From: Collinsella aerofaciens
Lineage (GTDB): Bacteria > Actinomycetota > Coriobacteriia > Coriobacteriales > Coriobacteriaceae
Direction of reading: 5' to 3'
DNA length: 5,643 nucleotides
Assembly (NCBI RefSeq): GCF_019131995.1
Contig: NZ_JAHONA010000050.1
Span: 1-5,643, forward strand
Both the position numbers and the translations under genes were made by a program. Under the pieces are notes generated by a model. The model did not search any database, was not told where the DNA came from, and saw only the letters and a list, made by a program, of their open reading frames with translations. Below are positions 1 through 5,616 of the stretch, piece by piece; position 1 is the first letter of the stretch; each line of letters opens with the position of its first letter.

Positions 1-94
1 ACGCCGGGCCGACTCGCTTCGGATCGGGCTCTACACCAACTTTCTCGACACTACCACGCAGCGAGTTCAAATAGTGCTGAGTCGCCTCGTCCAT
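1..94 (-). CDS. Partial CDS, N-terminal 31 codons, unidentified protein
   Basis: The minus-strand frame begins with ATG at 92-94 and runs off the window edge after 31 complete codons. It reads MDEATQHYLNSL, continues with a charged stretch containing EKVGVEPDPKRVGP, and has no stop. The start is convincing because a near-perfect Shine-Dalgarno AGGAGGT (plus-strand 101-107) lies 6 nt upstream. The visible part is hydrophilic and probably helical, with no signal peptide or membrane segment, so a cytoplasmic protein is likely. I do not recognise the family. It lies 155 bp downstream of, and on the same strand as, the ABC-ATPase fragment ending at 250, so an ABC-transporter gene and this gene may once have been ordinary neighbours. 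A palindrome at 133-153 sits where its promoter or operator would be. Confidence 0.7.
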   Translation of the reverse strand, partial: MDEATQHYLNSLRGSVEKVGVEPDPKRVGPA

Positions 95-132
95 ATCTTT
101 ACCTCCTTTCGGGGCTCGATTTACAACCCATA

Positions 133-153
133 TATTTGGCTATCTGCCAAATA
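133..153. promoter_or_regulatory. 8-bp perfect inverted repeat, possible operator upstream of the partial gene
   Basis: TATTTGGC at 133-140 and GCCAAATA at 146-153 are exact reverse complements around the 5-nt spacer TATCT. The site lies 39 nt upstream of the partial minus-strand gene. Read on the minus strand it contains TTGGCA, a fair -35 match, followed by an AT-rich stretch and then TTGTAA as a weak -10 about 18 nt on. This is the position of a repressor or activator site. No T-run follows on either strand, so a terminator is unlikely. The regulator is unknown. Confidence 0.4.
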
Positions 154-208
154 CCATCGTGCGGGATTGAGCCACCTTGTGTCCCTCAAATCAATGAGTA
201 TGGCGAGA

Positions 209-233
209 GCGCTGTTGAAAACGACTACAGCGC
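209..233 (-). terminator. Weak hairpin downstream of the fused transglutaminase/ABC gene
   Basis: GCGCTGT (209-215) pairs perfectly with ACAGCGC (227-233) around an 11-nt loop, 17 nt past the stop codon of the minus-strand gene that ends at 250. The position suits a transcript 3' end. However, no U-tract follows on the minus strand, so this is at best a weak or Rho-assisted terminator or a 3' stabilising stem. Confidence 0.3.
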
Positions 234-249
234 CCACTCTTCATTTAGG

Positions 250-444
250 TTAAAGGCTTACAACCCGATCACAAACCTCCAACGCAGCAGATCGATGCGT
301 GACGATGATGACGGTATGGCCGAGATTTCGCATACGATCCAGCATTTCTCGCTCGGTCTTGGGGTCGAGGGCCGATGTGCGTTCATCGAGCAGAAGCACG
401 GGGGAGCCGGAGTAGACCGCACGCGCAACGGCAAAGCGTTGCTC
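250..444 (-). pseudogene. C-terminal remnant of an ABC-transporter ATP-binding domain, in frame with the upstream gene
   Basis: Codons 360-423 of the fused frame carry, in the correct ABC order, EQRFAVARAV (the helix just after the LSGGQ signature), Walker B LLLDE at 376-380, the D-loop SALD at 383-386, and the H-loop histidine at 409 in VIIVTHR. A short tail CDRVVSL then runs to the stop, which fits a native ABC C-terminus. The Walker A, Q-loop and complete signature motif are absent, so this piece cannot bind and hydrolyse ATP alone. Walker B is followed by Arg (DERTSALD) where Ala or Pro is more usual. The join falls at about 436-450. Confidence 0.85.
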
Positions 445-1521
445 CAGGTCTCCGTACCAGTTGTCGCTGGTGTCGTCCCAGGTTAGGTCCATCTGGCACC
501 ATTTGCCGTCGATCTTTACGGCGTTCCAGGTGTGGCCGTTGCCGGTGACGCGGCCGTTGGCGATGCCCGCGGCGTCAAGGAGCTTGGAGTAGATGCGCTG
601 GTAGCTCTCGCAGGTGCCCTGGTGGCGCGTGAGGCCGCTCTCGGCCGAGCACCAGTTGAGGTTGTGGTCGTACTCCAGCTGGTCGTGCGTCCAGTCGTGG
701 AGCCACAGCGCCCTGTCGTAATCCGAGCCGTCTGTCTGTTGCCTGCACTGGGCCACGGCGTTGTTGACGATCTGCGTGACGCTTGGGCGGGCGGCGTCGT
801 TTACGGTCACCTCCGCCGTGGTGCGCATGTAGTAGATCCCCTTGTCGTTTTGGGGGTCGTTTCTGTCGTTGTCCATAAAGTAGAAGTAGATGCGGTACGT
901 GCCCGATGCCGTGAAGTCAAAGGTAAAGTCGTGGCCCGCGGCGCCCAGGCTGTAGTAGCTGCCCCATGCCGCGCGCGACGGGTCGCAGACGCTCTCATGG
1001 CTGTCGCCGTCCCAATAGGTGGGCACGTCCATGCGCGCCTTGGCCTGGGACGAGCCGTTGGTCTGGGTCACGTGGAAGGTCGTCGCGGTGCCCGCGGGGG
1101 CGTCGTTCCACGAGACGGTGAAGGTGACGCCGTTTTGGGTTGCCGTTGCTGAGTGGGCGTAGGTGGTTTGTGCCGTGGCGGAGATGGCCTCGGGAGCGCC
1201 GTTGGTTTGGGTGCGGAGGGATGGGGCGGGGGTGCCGGTTGCGGCGGTGGTGGCGGCATTGGTGGCGATGGCGCTTTCCGTGTTGGCTGCGCTGGCGCCG
1301 GTGGATGTTGCGGTGCTGTCCTCTACGGTATTTGCTGTCGCATTTGTGTTGGCGCCGTCTTCAGCCTTGCCTGTGTCGCTGCTCGTGGCGTCGGCTTGCG
1401 CCTGCTGCTCGGCTGTTTCTTGAGGCTGAATCGCTTCCGCTATGGCTGCCATGGGCATCGTCGAGCTGACCATGGACGTGCATGCGATCGCGCAGAGCAG
1501 GTAGTAAAGGGGTCGTTTCAT
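250..1521 (-). CDS. Secreted transglutaminase-like protein fused to the C-terminal tail of an ABC ATPase (chimeric)
   Basis: This is a 423-residue frame starting at ATG 1519-1521, with GAGAGG (plus-strand 1529-1534) 7 nt upstream. Residues 1-30 look like a Sec signal peptide: Lys2-Arg3, a hydrophobic core and a likely cleavage after AIAEA. Residues 31-120 are a low-complexity Ala/Thr/Glu-rich linker typical of wall or surface proteins. Residues 121-243 look like an Ig-like beta domain. Residues 245-358 are a transglutaminase/protease-like core with the triad Cys304 (GTCESY), His330 (NGHTWN) and Asp345 (MDLTWDD). The transglutaminase sequence stops near residue 359, and residues 360-423 are instead an ABC nucleotide-binding-domain tail (EQRFAVARA, LLLDE, TSALD, VTHR). 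An extracellular enzyme carrying a cytoplasmic ATPase tail makes little functional sense, so I infer illegitimate recombination or an assembly join. Expected activity of the core is amide hydrolysis or protein cross-linking at the surface. The substrate is unknown. Confidence 0.8.
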   Translation of the reverse strand: MKRPLYYLLCAIACTSMVSSTMPMAAIAEAIQPQETAEQQAQADATSSDTGKAEDGANTNATANTVEDSTATSTGASAANTESAIATNAATTAATGTPAPSLRTQTNGAPEAISATAQTTYAHSATATQNGVTFTVSWNDAPAGTATTFHVTQTNGSSQAKARMDVPTYWDGDSHESVCDPSRAAWGSYYSLGAAGHDFTFDFTASGTYRIYFYFMDNDRNDPQNDKGIYYMRTTAEVTVNDAARPSVTQIVNNAVAQCRQQTDGSDYDRALWLHDWTHDQLEYDHNLNWCSAESGLTRHQGTCESYQRIYSKLLDAAGIANGRVTGNGHTWNAVKIDGKWCQMDLTWDDTSDNWYGDLEQRFAVARAVYSGSPVLLLDERTSALDPKTEREMLDRMRNLGHTVIIVTHRSAALEVCDRVVSL

Positions 1522-1611
1522 AGCGGAGCCTCTCGGTGAGCAGCCAATAGGGTCCGAAGGCAGCTCCAGGCCAGCACTCCGCGCATATTTTGTTGCGGTT
1601 TATTTTACGGG

Positions 1612-1629
1612 AACATCAGTCAACATCAG
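1612..1629. repeat. Tandem 8-bp direct repeat, 10-bp period, in the divergent promoter region
   Basis: AACATCAG occurs at 1612-1619 and again at 1622-1629, exactly one helical turn apart. A related AACATCGA lies at 1707-1714, and an inverted ATGTTGA at 1645-1651. Same-face direct repeats between divergent genes are a common layout for transcription-factor binding. The minus-strand TTGACT lies across the junction of the two copies, so a bound protein could affect leftward transcription. Confidence 0.35.
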
Positions 1630-1712
1630 CGAACTTTCTGGGGAATGTTGATATTCAAGGTACTACCTATGTGGGTATTGGTTCCCCTGCTCGTGTCTCA
1701 TTTGTAACATCG

Positions 1713-1731
1713 AATGTGATAAAATCACGTT
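1713..1731 (+). promoter_or_regulatory. rloA promoter -10 inside a 19-bp near-palindrome (possible operator)
   Basis: The sequence 1713-1731 is symmetric: the arms are AA-T-GTGAT and ATCAC-G-TT around the centre AAA, with one mismatched pair. The best -10 candidate for the rightward operon, TAAAAT at 1720-1725, lies inside it. TGTG just upstream resembles an extended -10. No good -35 is seen at 16-18 nt. The start codon is 24 nt beyond the -10, which gives a short leader of roughly 18 nt. A repressor on the palindrome would block polymerase directly. This regulation is inferred. Confidence 0.45.
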
Positions 1732-1749
1732 AAATGAAGGGAGAATGGT

Positions 1750-3096
1750 ATGCTACTTGACCTTACAGTCGGTAATTGGATGTCGTACGGAAACGATGCT
1801 CAGCTCAGCATGCTGGGCTCGCTCGAGCGCCAACATAAGGAGACACTTGCCAAGCTGCCTGGATGGCGCAGCAAGTACGTGTTGCCGGTCGCTGCCATAT
1901 ACGGCGGCAATGCATCGGGCAAGACGGCACTTTTCAAGGCGCTTGCGGCATTGAAAACAATGGCTACCGTTGATGTGGGGGTGGATGGGGTTCTTCCCGT
2001 CGATACCTTTCGCCTTGGGGACGATGAGGGGCCTGCATCCTTGGACATCACGTTTCTTGTTGGTGCGAACGTGTACAGGCTCTACGTTGAGGCAACTCCC
2101 ACCGCTGTCGTATATGAGTCGCTCGAGCTAGTGCGGGAGAAAGCGGGCATCGTCTTGTACGAGCGTGAGGCAGTCGAGGACGGGCCAGACTCTTACTCCT
2201 TTGAAGAGGGCTTTTTCGGCGATTCTGGGCATGTCGCTTACGCTGCGCAGAGTACGCGTGCAAACCGACTTTTTTTGGAGAGCGGCGTTGCGCAGAATGT
2301 TTTAGAGCTCAGGGAGGCGCACGGCTGGTTTTCGCACACGCTGGAACTGGTGGGCGTTGGCTCGCAGGCATGGTCGTTCGCTAAAGCTGCTGGCACTCAG
2401 GAGGGCTTCCTCGATTTCGCAGGGGATGCGCTTTCGCGTTTGGATACTGGCATATCGAGACTTGTCGCCGAGCCGGTTGGTCCCGAGGCGTTGCCTAAAG
2501 ATGCCGCTTTGCAGCGCAGTATTTCCGAGCTGGATGACGACGGGGTCATTACCGTGCTGCTTGATGTCGAGGCGGGGGACTACGGATTTGAGATGCTTAC
2601 CGTACGTTCGGCTGCGGGGCATCCCGAAGTGCAACGCCTGCGCACCGTGCACGTTGGTTCCGACGGCAGTGAACACATTTTCTCCCTGGGAATGGAATCT
2701 TCGGGCACCCAGCGTCTGATGGGGCTTCTGCCTATGCTGTTCGACCAGTCGGGTATGGGTGGCACTGCATGCTCTAAGGTTTACGTGGTGGACGAGCTCG
2801 ATCGCTGCATGCACACAATGTTAACGATGCGTCTCGTTTCCGACTTCTTGTCGGGGTGTGGAGCCGACACACGCAAGCAACTCATGTTCACTACGCACGA
2901 CCTCCTGCTTATGGATCAGTCTTTGATGCGTCGTGACGAGATGTATGTTGCCCAACGTGGCTCCGATGGCTGCTCGGAGCTTGTGGGACTTCCTGAGTTT
3001 AAGGGCATCCGCTTCGACAAGGATCTTGTTCGTAGTTATCTTGACGGCCGCTTTGGCGGCATTCCGATGTTCGGGGAGGCGGGTTCGCTTGGCTAG
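1750..3096 (+). CDS. rloA: RloA/AbiLi-type AAA ATPase (phage-defence ATPase)
   Basis: This 448-residue protein is full length for RloA/AbiLi-type ABC-like ATPases. The start is ATG 1750, 6 nt after GGGAG (1739-1743), and the opening MLLDLTVGNWMSYG matches the family's first beta strand. Walker A is GGNASGKT at 52-59. Residues 85-130 carry the family's middle strands (DTFRLG, DITFLV, NVYRLYVE, YESLEL). The ABC signature-like segment is ESSGTQR at 316-322. Walker B is VYVVDE with Asp348 and Glu349, followed by LDRCMH, and the H-switch His383 is in FTTHD. The C-terminus has the family-typical RRDEMY, LVRSYLDGRFGGIP pattern. All ATPase motifs are present, so it should be active and cytoplasmic. 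Its partner rloB overlaps its 3' end. In AbiL-like systems the ATPase is thought to sense infection and license the RloB effector, which is family-level inference. rloA was first named as an ORF inside restriction-modification loci, but none is visible here. Confidence 0.88.
   Translation: MLLDLTVGNWMSYGNDAQLSMLGSLERQHKETLAKLPGWRSKYVLPVAAIYGGNASGKTALFKALAALKTMATVDVGVDGVLPVDTFRLGDDEGPASLDITFLVGANVYRLYVEATPTAVVYESLELVREKAGIVLYEREAVEDGPDSYSFEEGFFGDSGHVAYAAQSTRANRLFLESGVAQNVLELREAHGWFSHTLELVGVGSQAWSFAKAAGTQEGFLDFAGDALSRLDTGISRLVAEPVGPEALPKDAALQRSISELDDDGVITVLLDVEAGDYGFEMLTVRSAAGHPEVQRLRTVHVGSDGSEHIFSLGMESSGTQRLMGLLPMLFDQSGMGGTACSKVYVVDELDRCMHTMLTMRLVSDFLSGCGADTRKQLMFTTHDLLLMDQSLMRRDEMYVAQRGSDGCSELVGLPEFKGIRFDKDLVRSYLDGRFGGIPMFGEAGSLG
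3073..3079 (+). promoter_or_regulatory. Ribosome binding site that sets the TTG start of rloB
   Basis: GGGGAGG at 3073-3079 lies inside the last codons of rloA and 9 nt before TTG 3089-3091. No ATG or GTG in the rloB frame is similarly placed, and a start here yields the basic MARRKSG opening typical of RloB proteins. Confidence 0.7.
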
Positions 3097-3685
3097 GCGT
3101 AAAAGTGGACTTGCACCGCGAAGGACGAACGTTCGAGACTATCGCTGCGTGTGCTGGGTGAGTGCCGAGGGAACTACTGAGCGTGATTACCTGGGTATGG
3201 CCGTTTTCAAGGATGCGCAAGTGTCGGTGAAATTCCCAAAGAACACTCATCCAAATCGGCACAATCCAGCTGCTGTGCTAAAGCGGTTCGAAAAAGTGTT
3301 ACGCGAGAACGACTTCCGTGCCGGGGACGAGGCGTGGCTCGTGGTGGATGTTGACGATTGGGATGAAGACGAGTTTGGTGAGCTATTGGCCTGGAAGGTG
3401 GCAGATGGTCGTCATCACTTGGCCGTAAGCAACCCAAAGTTTGAACTGTTCCTCGTGATGCACTTCGAGAAGGCCAATGGCTGCACGACTCCGGAGAAAG
3501 TGGACTCTGCCTTGAAGAGACATTTGCCTCGCTATGCGAAGCGCGTTTCTGCGACGCAGTTCTCAGCCAAACAGGTGCGCGATGCCATCGAAAATGCGAA
3601 AGCAAAGCGCGTGAGCTGCAAGACTGCTCTGCCAGCACCCGGCATGACGGATGCATACTTGCTTGTTGAGAGTATTATGCGTTGA
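3089..3685 (+). CDS. rloB: RloB/AbiLii-type protein, effector partner of RloA
   Basis: Read from TTG 3089 this is a 198-residue protein, a usual length for RloB. It opens with a basic, Arg/Lys-rich segment (MARRKSGLAPRR). The conserved SAEGTTERDYL motif (Glu27, Glu31) follows at 25-35, then VVDVDDWD at 85-92 (Asp87, Asp89, Asp90), then SNPKFELFLVMHF at 114-126, the most diagnostic RloB block, and a C-terminal GMTDAYLLVE segment. The glutamate followed by a DxD-type cluster resembles TOPRIM metal-binding sites, so a nuclease-like effector is plausible, though I cannot show catalysis. The start codon lies inside rloA and the two genes overlap by 8 nt, so translation is probably coupled and stoichiometric. 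An in-frame ATG exists at 2933, but it would add 52 residues that are only out-of-frame rloA. The later in-frame ATG at 3197 would delete the EGTTE motif. Confidence 0.85.
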   Translation: MARRKSGLAPRRTNVRDYRCVCWVSAEGTTERDYLGMAVFKDAQVSVKFPKNTHPNRHNPAAVLKRFEKVLRENDFRAGDEAWLVVDVDDWDEDEFGELLAWKVADGRHHLAVSNPKFELFLVMHFEKANGCTTPEKVDSALKRHLPRYAKRVSATQFSAKQVRDAIENAKAKRVSCKTALPAPGMTDAYLLVESIMR

Positions 3686-3750
3686 GAGATTCGTGAGAAC
3701 GCTCTGAAGGGTAGGGCATTTTAGCGACTTCCGAAATACCTTAAACACCG

Positions 3751-3756
3751 GATAAT
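3751..3756 (+). promoter_or_regulatory. Possible -10 element for the PHP-ATPase gene
   Basis: GATAAT at 3751-3756 in an AT-rich stretch matches five of six bases of TATAAT and lies 27 nt before the preferred start at 3784. The -35 position holds only CTTCCG or ACTTCC at 17-18 nt, a weak match. No clear terminator separates it from rloB in the 83-98 bp gap, so read-through from rloB is also possible. Confidence 0.35.
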
Positions 3757-3773
3757 AAGTCATCTCTTATGGC

Positions 3774-3778
3774 GGGAG
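3774..3778 (+). promoter_or_regulatory. Ribosome binding site deciding the PHP-ATPase start
   Basis: GGGAG at 3774-3778 lies 5 nt upstream of ATG 3784. The earlier in-frame ATG at 3769 has only AGTCATCTCTT before it, with no purine-rich site, and it would place the GGGAG inside the coding region. The ATG at 3784 is therefore preferred. Confidence 0.65.
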
Positions 3779-3783
3779 ACACG

Positions 3784-5433
3784 ATGGATTCACCGATTGT
3801 AAAATGCGGAAGAGTTTGGGACTTGCATATTCACTCCAACCAGTGTTCTTCCGCCCTTCCTGAAATGAAAAAACTTGGTGTTGACGACTATATCGACGGA
3901 CTTTTTGATGTATTTAAAAAGCATCAGGATTTGGATATGGTCTCCATTACCGATCATAATTCCATGGCTCTAGATGTCTACAAAGAGTTTCTTTCGAGAG
4001 ATAGCTCTATTCGTCTTCTTCCCGGCGTAGAAGTGGATGCTTCTCTGGAAGAGGGCGAAGCATCCAAGCATATCATTGTCTATTTCGATGCCGTCGATGA
4101 CGAAGAAAAGATTGTCAAGGTTGCCGACTGGGTTAACGAAGTTCTGGGGGAAGTGAGTCCGAAGAGCCCAATCAATATCGATGTTCTATTGAACAAATTG
4201 CTTGAGTTGGGCATTCCTTTTGCATTGAGCCCTCATGCCATGAAGCAAAATAAACGCGGAATCGACTTCGATTGGCATTGTCTTGAGAATCCCGGGGACG
4301 AAGCGAGAAAGTACATCGACCAGTTCTTCTGCTTATGGGAAACAGGTGGCAAGAGCAGCATTGCGCATGCTGTCGAATTCCTACGAGAAATAGATGCAGA
4401 TGAGAGGGTTTCAATAATCTCCTTCTCTGATTCCAAAGATTTCGACAAGCTTGATAAATACCTCTCCTACCCGCCTCAGTATTTCCATGCTTTGCCGAGC
4501 TTTAGGGGACTTCAGATGGTCGGTAGTGAAGTCAATCGTATTTCGTGCACCAGGGAAGAGATTCCCGACGAATCGCTCGGCTCTTATCTCGGAGAGGTGT
4601 GCTTTAATGGGCAGAAGATCGAGCTGTCCACTCGGCTCAATGCAGTTATTGGAGGTAGAGGCAGCGGAAAATCTCTCCTTTTAGACGCTATGGCTTTGGC
4701 ACTTGGTGACCCCAACAAAAAGGTTAAACCTGGGCGCAGGGAATTTGTTAAAAACTACGCAGTTTCGATTAAGAATGCCCGCGGGGATGCTGTTAAATCC
4801 GGCGCGTTCGCCTATGACTATTTTAATCAGAGCTACGTCGCAAAGCTGTTTATGGAAGAGGGCGAGGCGTATAAAAATACCCTCAAAAACTATTTTCAAA
4901 CTGGGTTTGATGCCGTAAGCGAAATAGACGAAGCTGCTATCAAGACACAAAATATGGCGGATTTTAATTTGCCTATTCCTGATTGTTCTGCTGGGCAACT
5001 TGAGAACATTTCTGGTTTAGTTGATAAATTTTCGACTGATCGCAACGATGCCCTTGATATAAAAATTGCTAAGTGTCAGAAGCTGAAAATTGATAAGAAA
5101 ATCGCCAATTTGAGTTACGAAAAACTTCTAGGCGACGTTGAAAAGGCGGTTCGCTCGAAGATTCCTCCTGCCATTGTTGATGACCAGAGATTTAAGGACG
5201 CTTTTATATCTTTCGAGCGCGAGATTCTTACTGTTGCTGCAGCTCATAGAAAAGGTCATCTCTGCAATACCTATCTTCTTAACGAGCTGATTGATGAGTT
5301 CTTTGAAGCGAAGGGCAGGATTAGTGAGGCACAAAAGGCAAAATCGGACGTTGCGAAATTGTTCGAAATTGCGTTTATGGATAACACGGAAAGCATCCGA
5401 CAGAGGGTTTCTGTCGTAAATGCCCATGGTTGA
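3784..5433 (+). CDS. PHP-domain plus SMC-like AAA ATPase, TrlF-like, C-terminally truncated
   Basis: This 549-residue frame starts at ATG 3784. Residues 1-250 are a PHP-type metal-dependent phosphoesterase domain: DLHIHS (His15, His17), ITDHN (Asp57, His58), GVEVD (Glu83), SPHAM (His151) and SFSDSKD (Asp216). Residues 265-345 begin an SMC/ABC-type ATPase head with Walker A GGRGSGKS at 290-297, followed by a Q-loop-like FNQSYVAKLF near 347-356. Residues from about 375 onward are helical, with coiled-coil-like character in the Lys/Glu-rich parts. The ABC signature, Walker B and H-loop expected in the distal half are missing. Database proteins of this architecture (TrlF-family, from memory) are usually several hundred residues longer. 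After TGA 5431-5433 no other frame continues the family. The PHP nuclease half may fold, but the ATPase cannot be complete, so a pseudogene is likely. Its GC content is visibly lower than that of its neighbours, which suggests separate acquisition. Confidence 0.8.
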   Translation: MDSPIVKCGRVWDLHIHSNQCSSALPEMKKLGVDDYIDGLFDVFKKHQDLDMVSITDHNSMALDVYKEFLSRDSSIRLLPGVEVDASLEEGEASKHIIVYFDAVDDEEKIVKVADWVNEVLGEVSPKSPINIDVLLNKLLELGIPFALSPHAMKQNKRGIDFDWHCLENPGDEARKYIDQFFCLWETGGKSSIAHAVEFLREIDADERVSIISFSDSKDFDKLDKYLSYPPQYFHALPSFRGLQMVGSEVNRISCTREEIPDESLGSYLGEVCFNGQKIELSTRLNAVIGGRGSGKSLLLDAMALALGDPNKKVKPGRREFVKNYAVSIKNARGDAVKSGAFAYDYFNQSYVAKLFMEEGEAYKNTLKNYFQTGFDAVSEIDEAAIKTQNMADFNLPIPDCSAGQLENISGLVDKFSTDRNDALDIKIAKCQKLKIDKKIANLSYEKLLGDVEKAVRSKIPPAIVDDQRFKDAFISFEREILTVAAAHRKGHLCNTYLLNELIDEFFEAKGRISEAQKAKSDVAKLFEIAFMDNTESIRQRVSVVNAHG

Positions 5434-5489
5434 TTTCCGATCTCAGCCGAACACATTGAGCAAATAGGCCATTCCCGCAGTTAGCTGAA

Positions 5490-5529
5490 CGCCCCCGCGG
5501 CCCCTCCTGGGGTCCGGGGGCGCCGTTTT
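5490..5529 (+). terminator. Intrinsic (Rho-independent) terminator
   Basis: A very GC-rich stem forms between 5490-5504 and 5509-5522 around the tetraloop TCCT. It has 14 pairs, including one G-T pair and one bulged C, and TTTT follows at 5526-5529. The T-run makes it rightward. It closes transcription of the truncated PHP-ATPase gene, but it may originally have belonged to another gene whose end was joined here. Confidence 0.8.
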
Positions 5530-5536
5530 CCCAGTT

Positions 5537-5579
5537 GATGGAACGGTGGAGATGTGTTTCGATGGGTCCGGTGGCCATG
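5537..5579. repeat. Imperfect direct repeat, ~18-19 bp units
   Basis: GATGG, then CGGTGG or a close variant, then ATG occurs at 5537-5554 and again at 5561-5579, offset by 24 bp. The units differ mainly at AA versus GTC and at AG versus CC. It could be a protein-binding site or part of a structured RNA. Two copies are not enough to call an array. Confidence 0.4.
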
Positions 5580-5616
5580 CTCCGCCCGCCGCCCGGCACC
5601 TCTTCCCAGACTCAGC

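Larger units (their letters stand above)
1522..1749. other. Divergent intergenic region between the fused secreted-protein gene and the rloA-rloB operon
   Basis: These 228 bp separate two divergently transcribed genes and must hold both promoters. The leftward leader (1522-1580) is GC-rich. Bases 1584-1610 are AT-rich. Bases 1612-1651 hold a direct repeat and an inverted repeat (TCAACAT at 1620-1626, ATGTTGA at 1645-1651). Bases 1713-1744 hold the rloA -10 region and ribosome binding site. For the leftward gene, a minus-strand TTGACT (plus 1618-1623) and TAAAAT (plus 1602-1607) are visible. They are only 10 nt apart, too close to be one promoter, so I do not assign it. Confidence 0.5.

Noticed and set aside
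532..1152. A 206-codon plus-strand open frame opposite the transglutaminase gene, Val/Ala/Arg-rich
   Set aside because: It is a GC-driven antisense frame with no ribosome binding site and no recognisable motif. The minus strand here encodes clear transglutaminase motifs.
1140..1539. Several overlapping plus-strand frames rich in Trp/Arg or Gly/Cys
   Set aside because: They are antisense to the Ala/Thr-rich linker and signal peptide, and their odd composition follows from the repetitive codons on the other strand.
1745..1954. ATG at 1745 opening a 69-codon frame overlapping rloA
   Set aside because: It shares the rloA leader but is out of frame with all RloA motifs. ATG 1750 has the better spacing.
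2933..3088. Longer RloB reading from ATG 2933
   Set aside because: The extra 52 residues are rloA read in another frame, with no ribosome binding site. The TTG at 3089 has GGGGAGG and gives the family-like N-terminus.
1750..3685. Gabija (OLD-like GajA), Septu (PtuAB) or retron-associated ATPase modules as alternatives
   Set aside because: RloA here lacks a fused TOPRIM domain, and the partner has RloB motifs, not an HNH or UvrD-like helicase. No reverse transcriptase is present.
3769..3783. Upstream ATG for the PHP-ATPase gene
   Set aside because: No Shine-Dalgarno precedes it, while the ATG at 3784 has GGGAG at 5-nt spacing.
5375..5599. Minus-strand frame of 74 codons across the 3' end
   Set aside because: It runs through the terminator stem and the end of the PHP-ATPase gene, has no ribosome binding site at a useful distance, and shows no family features.
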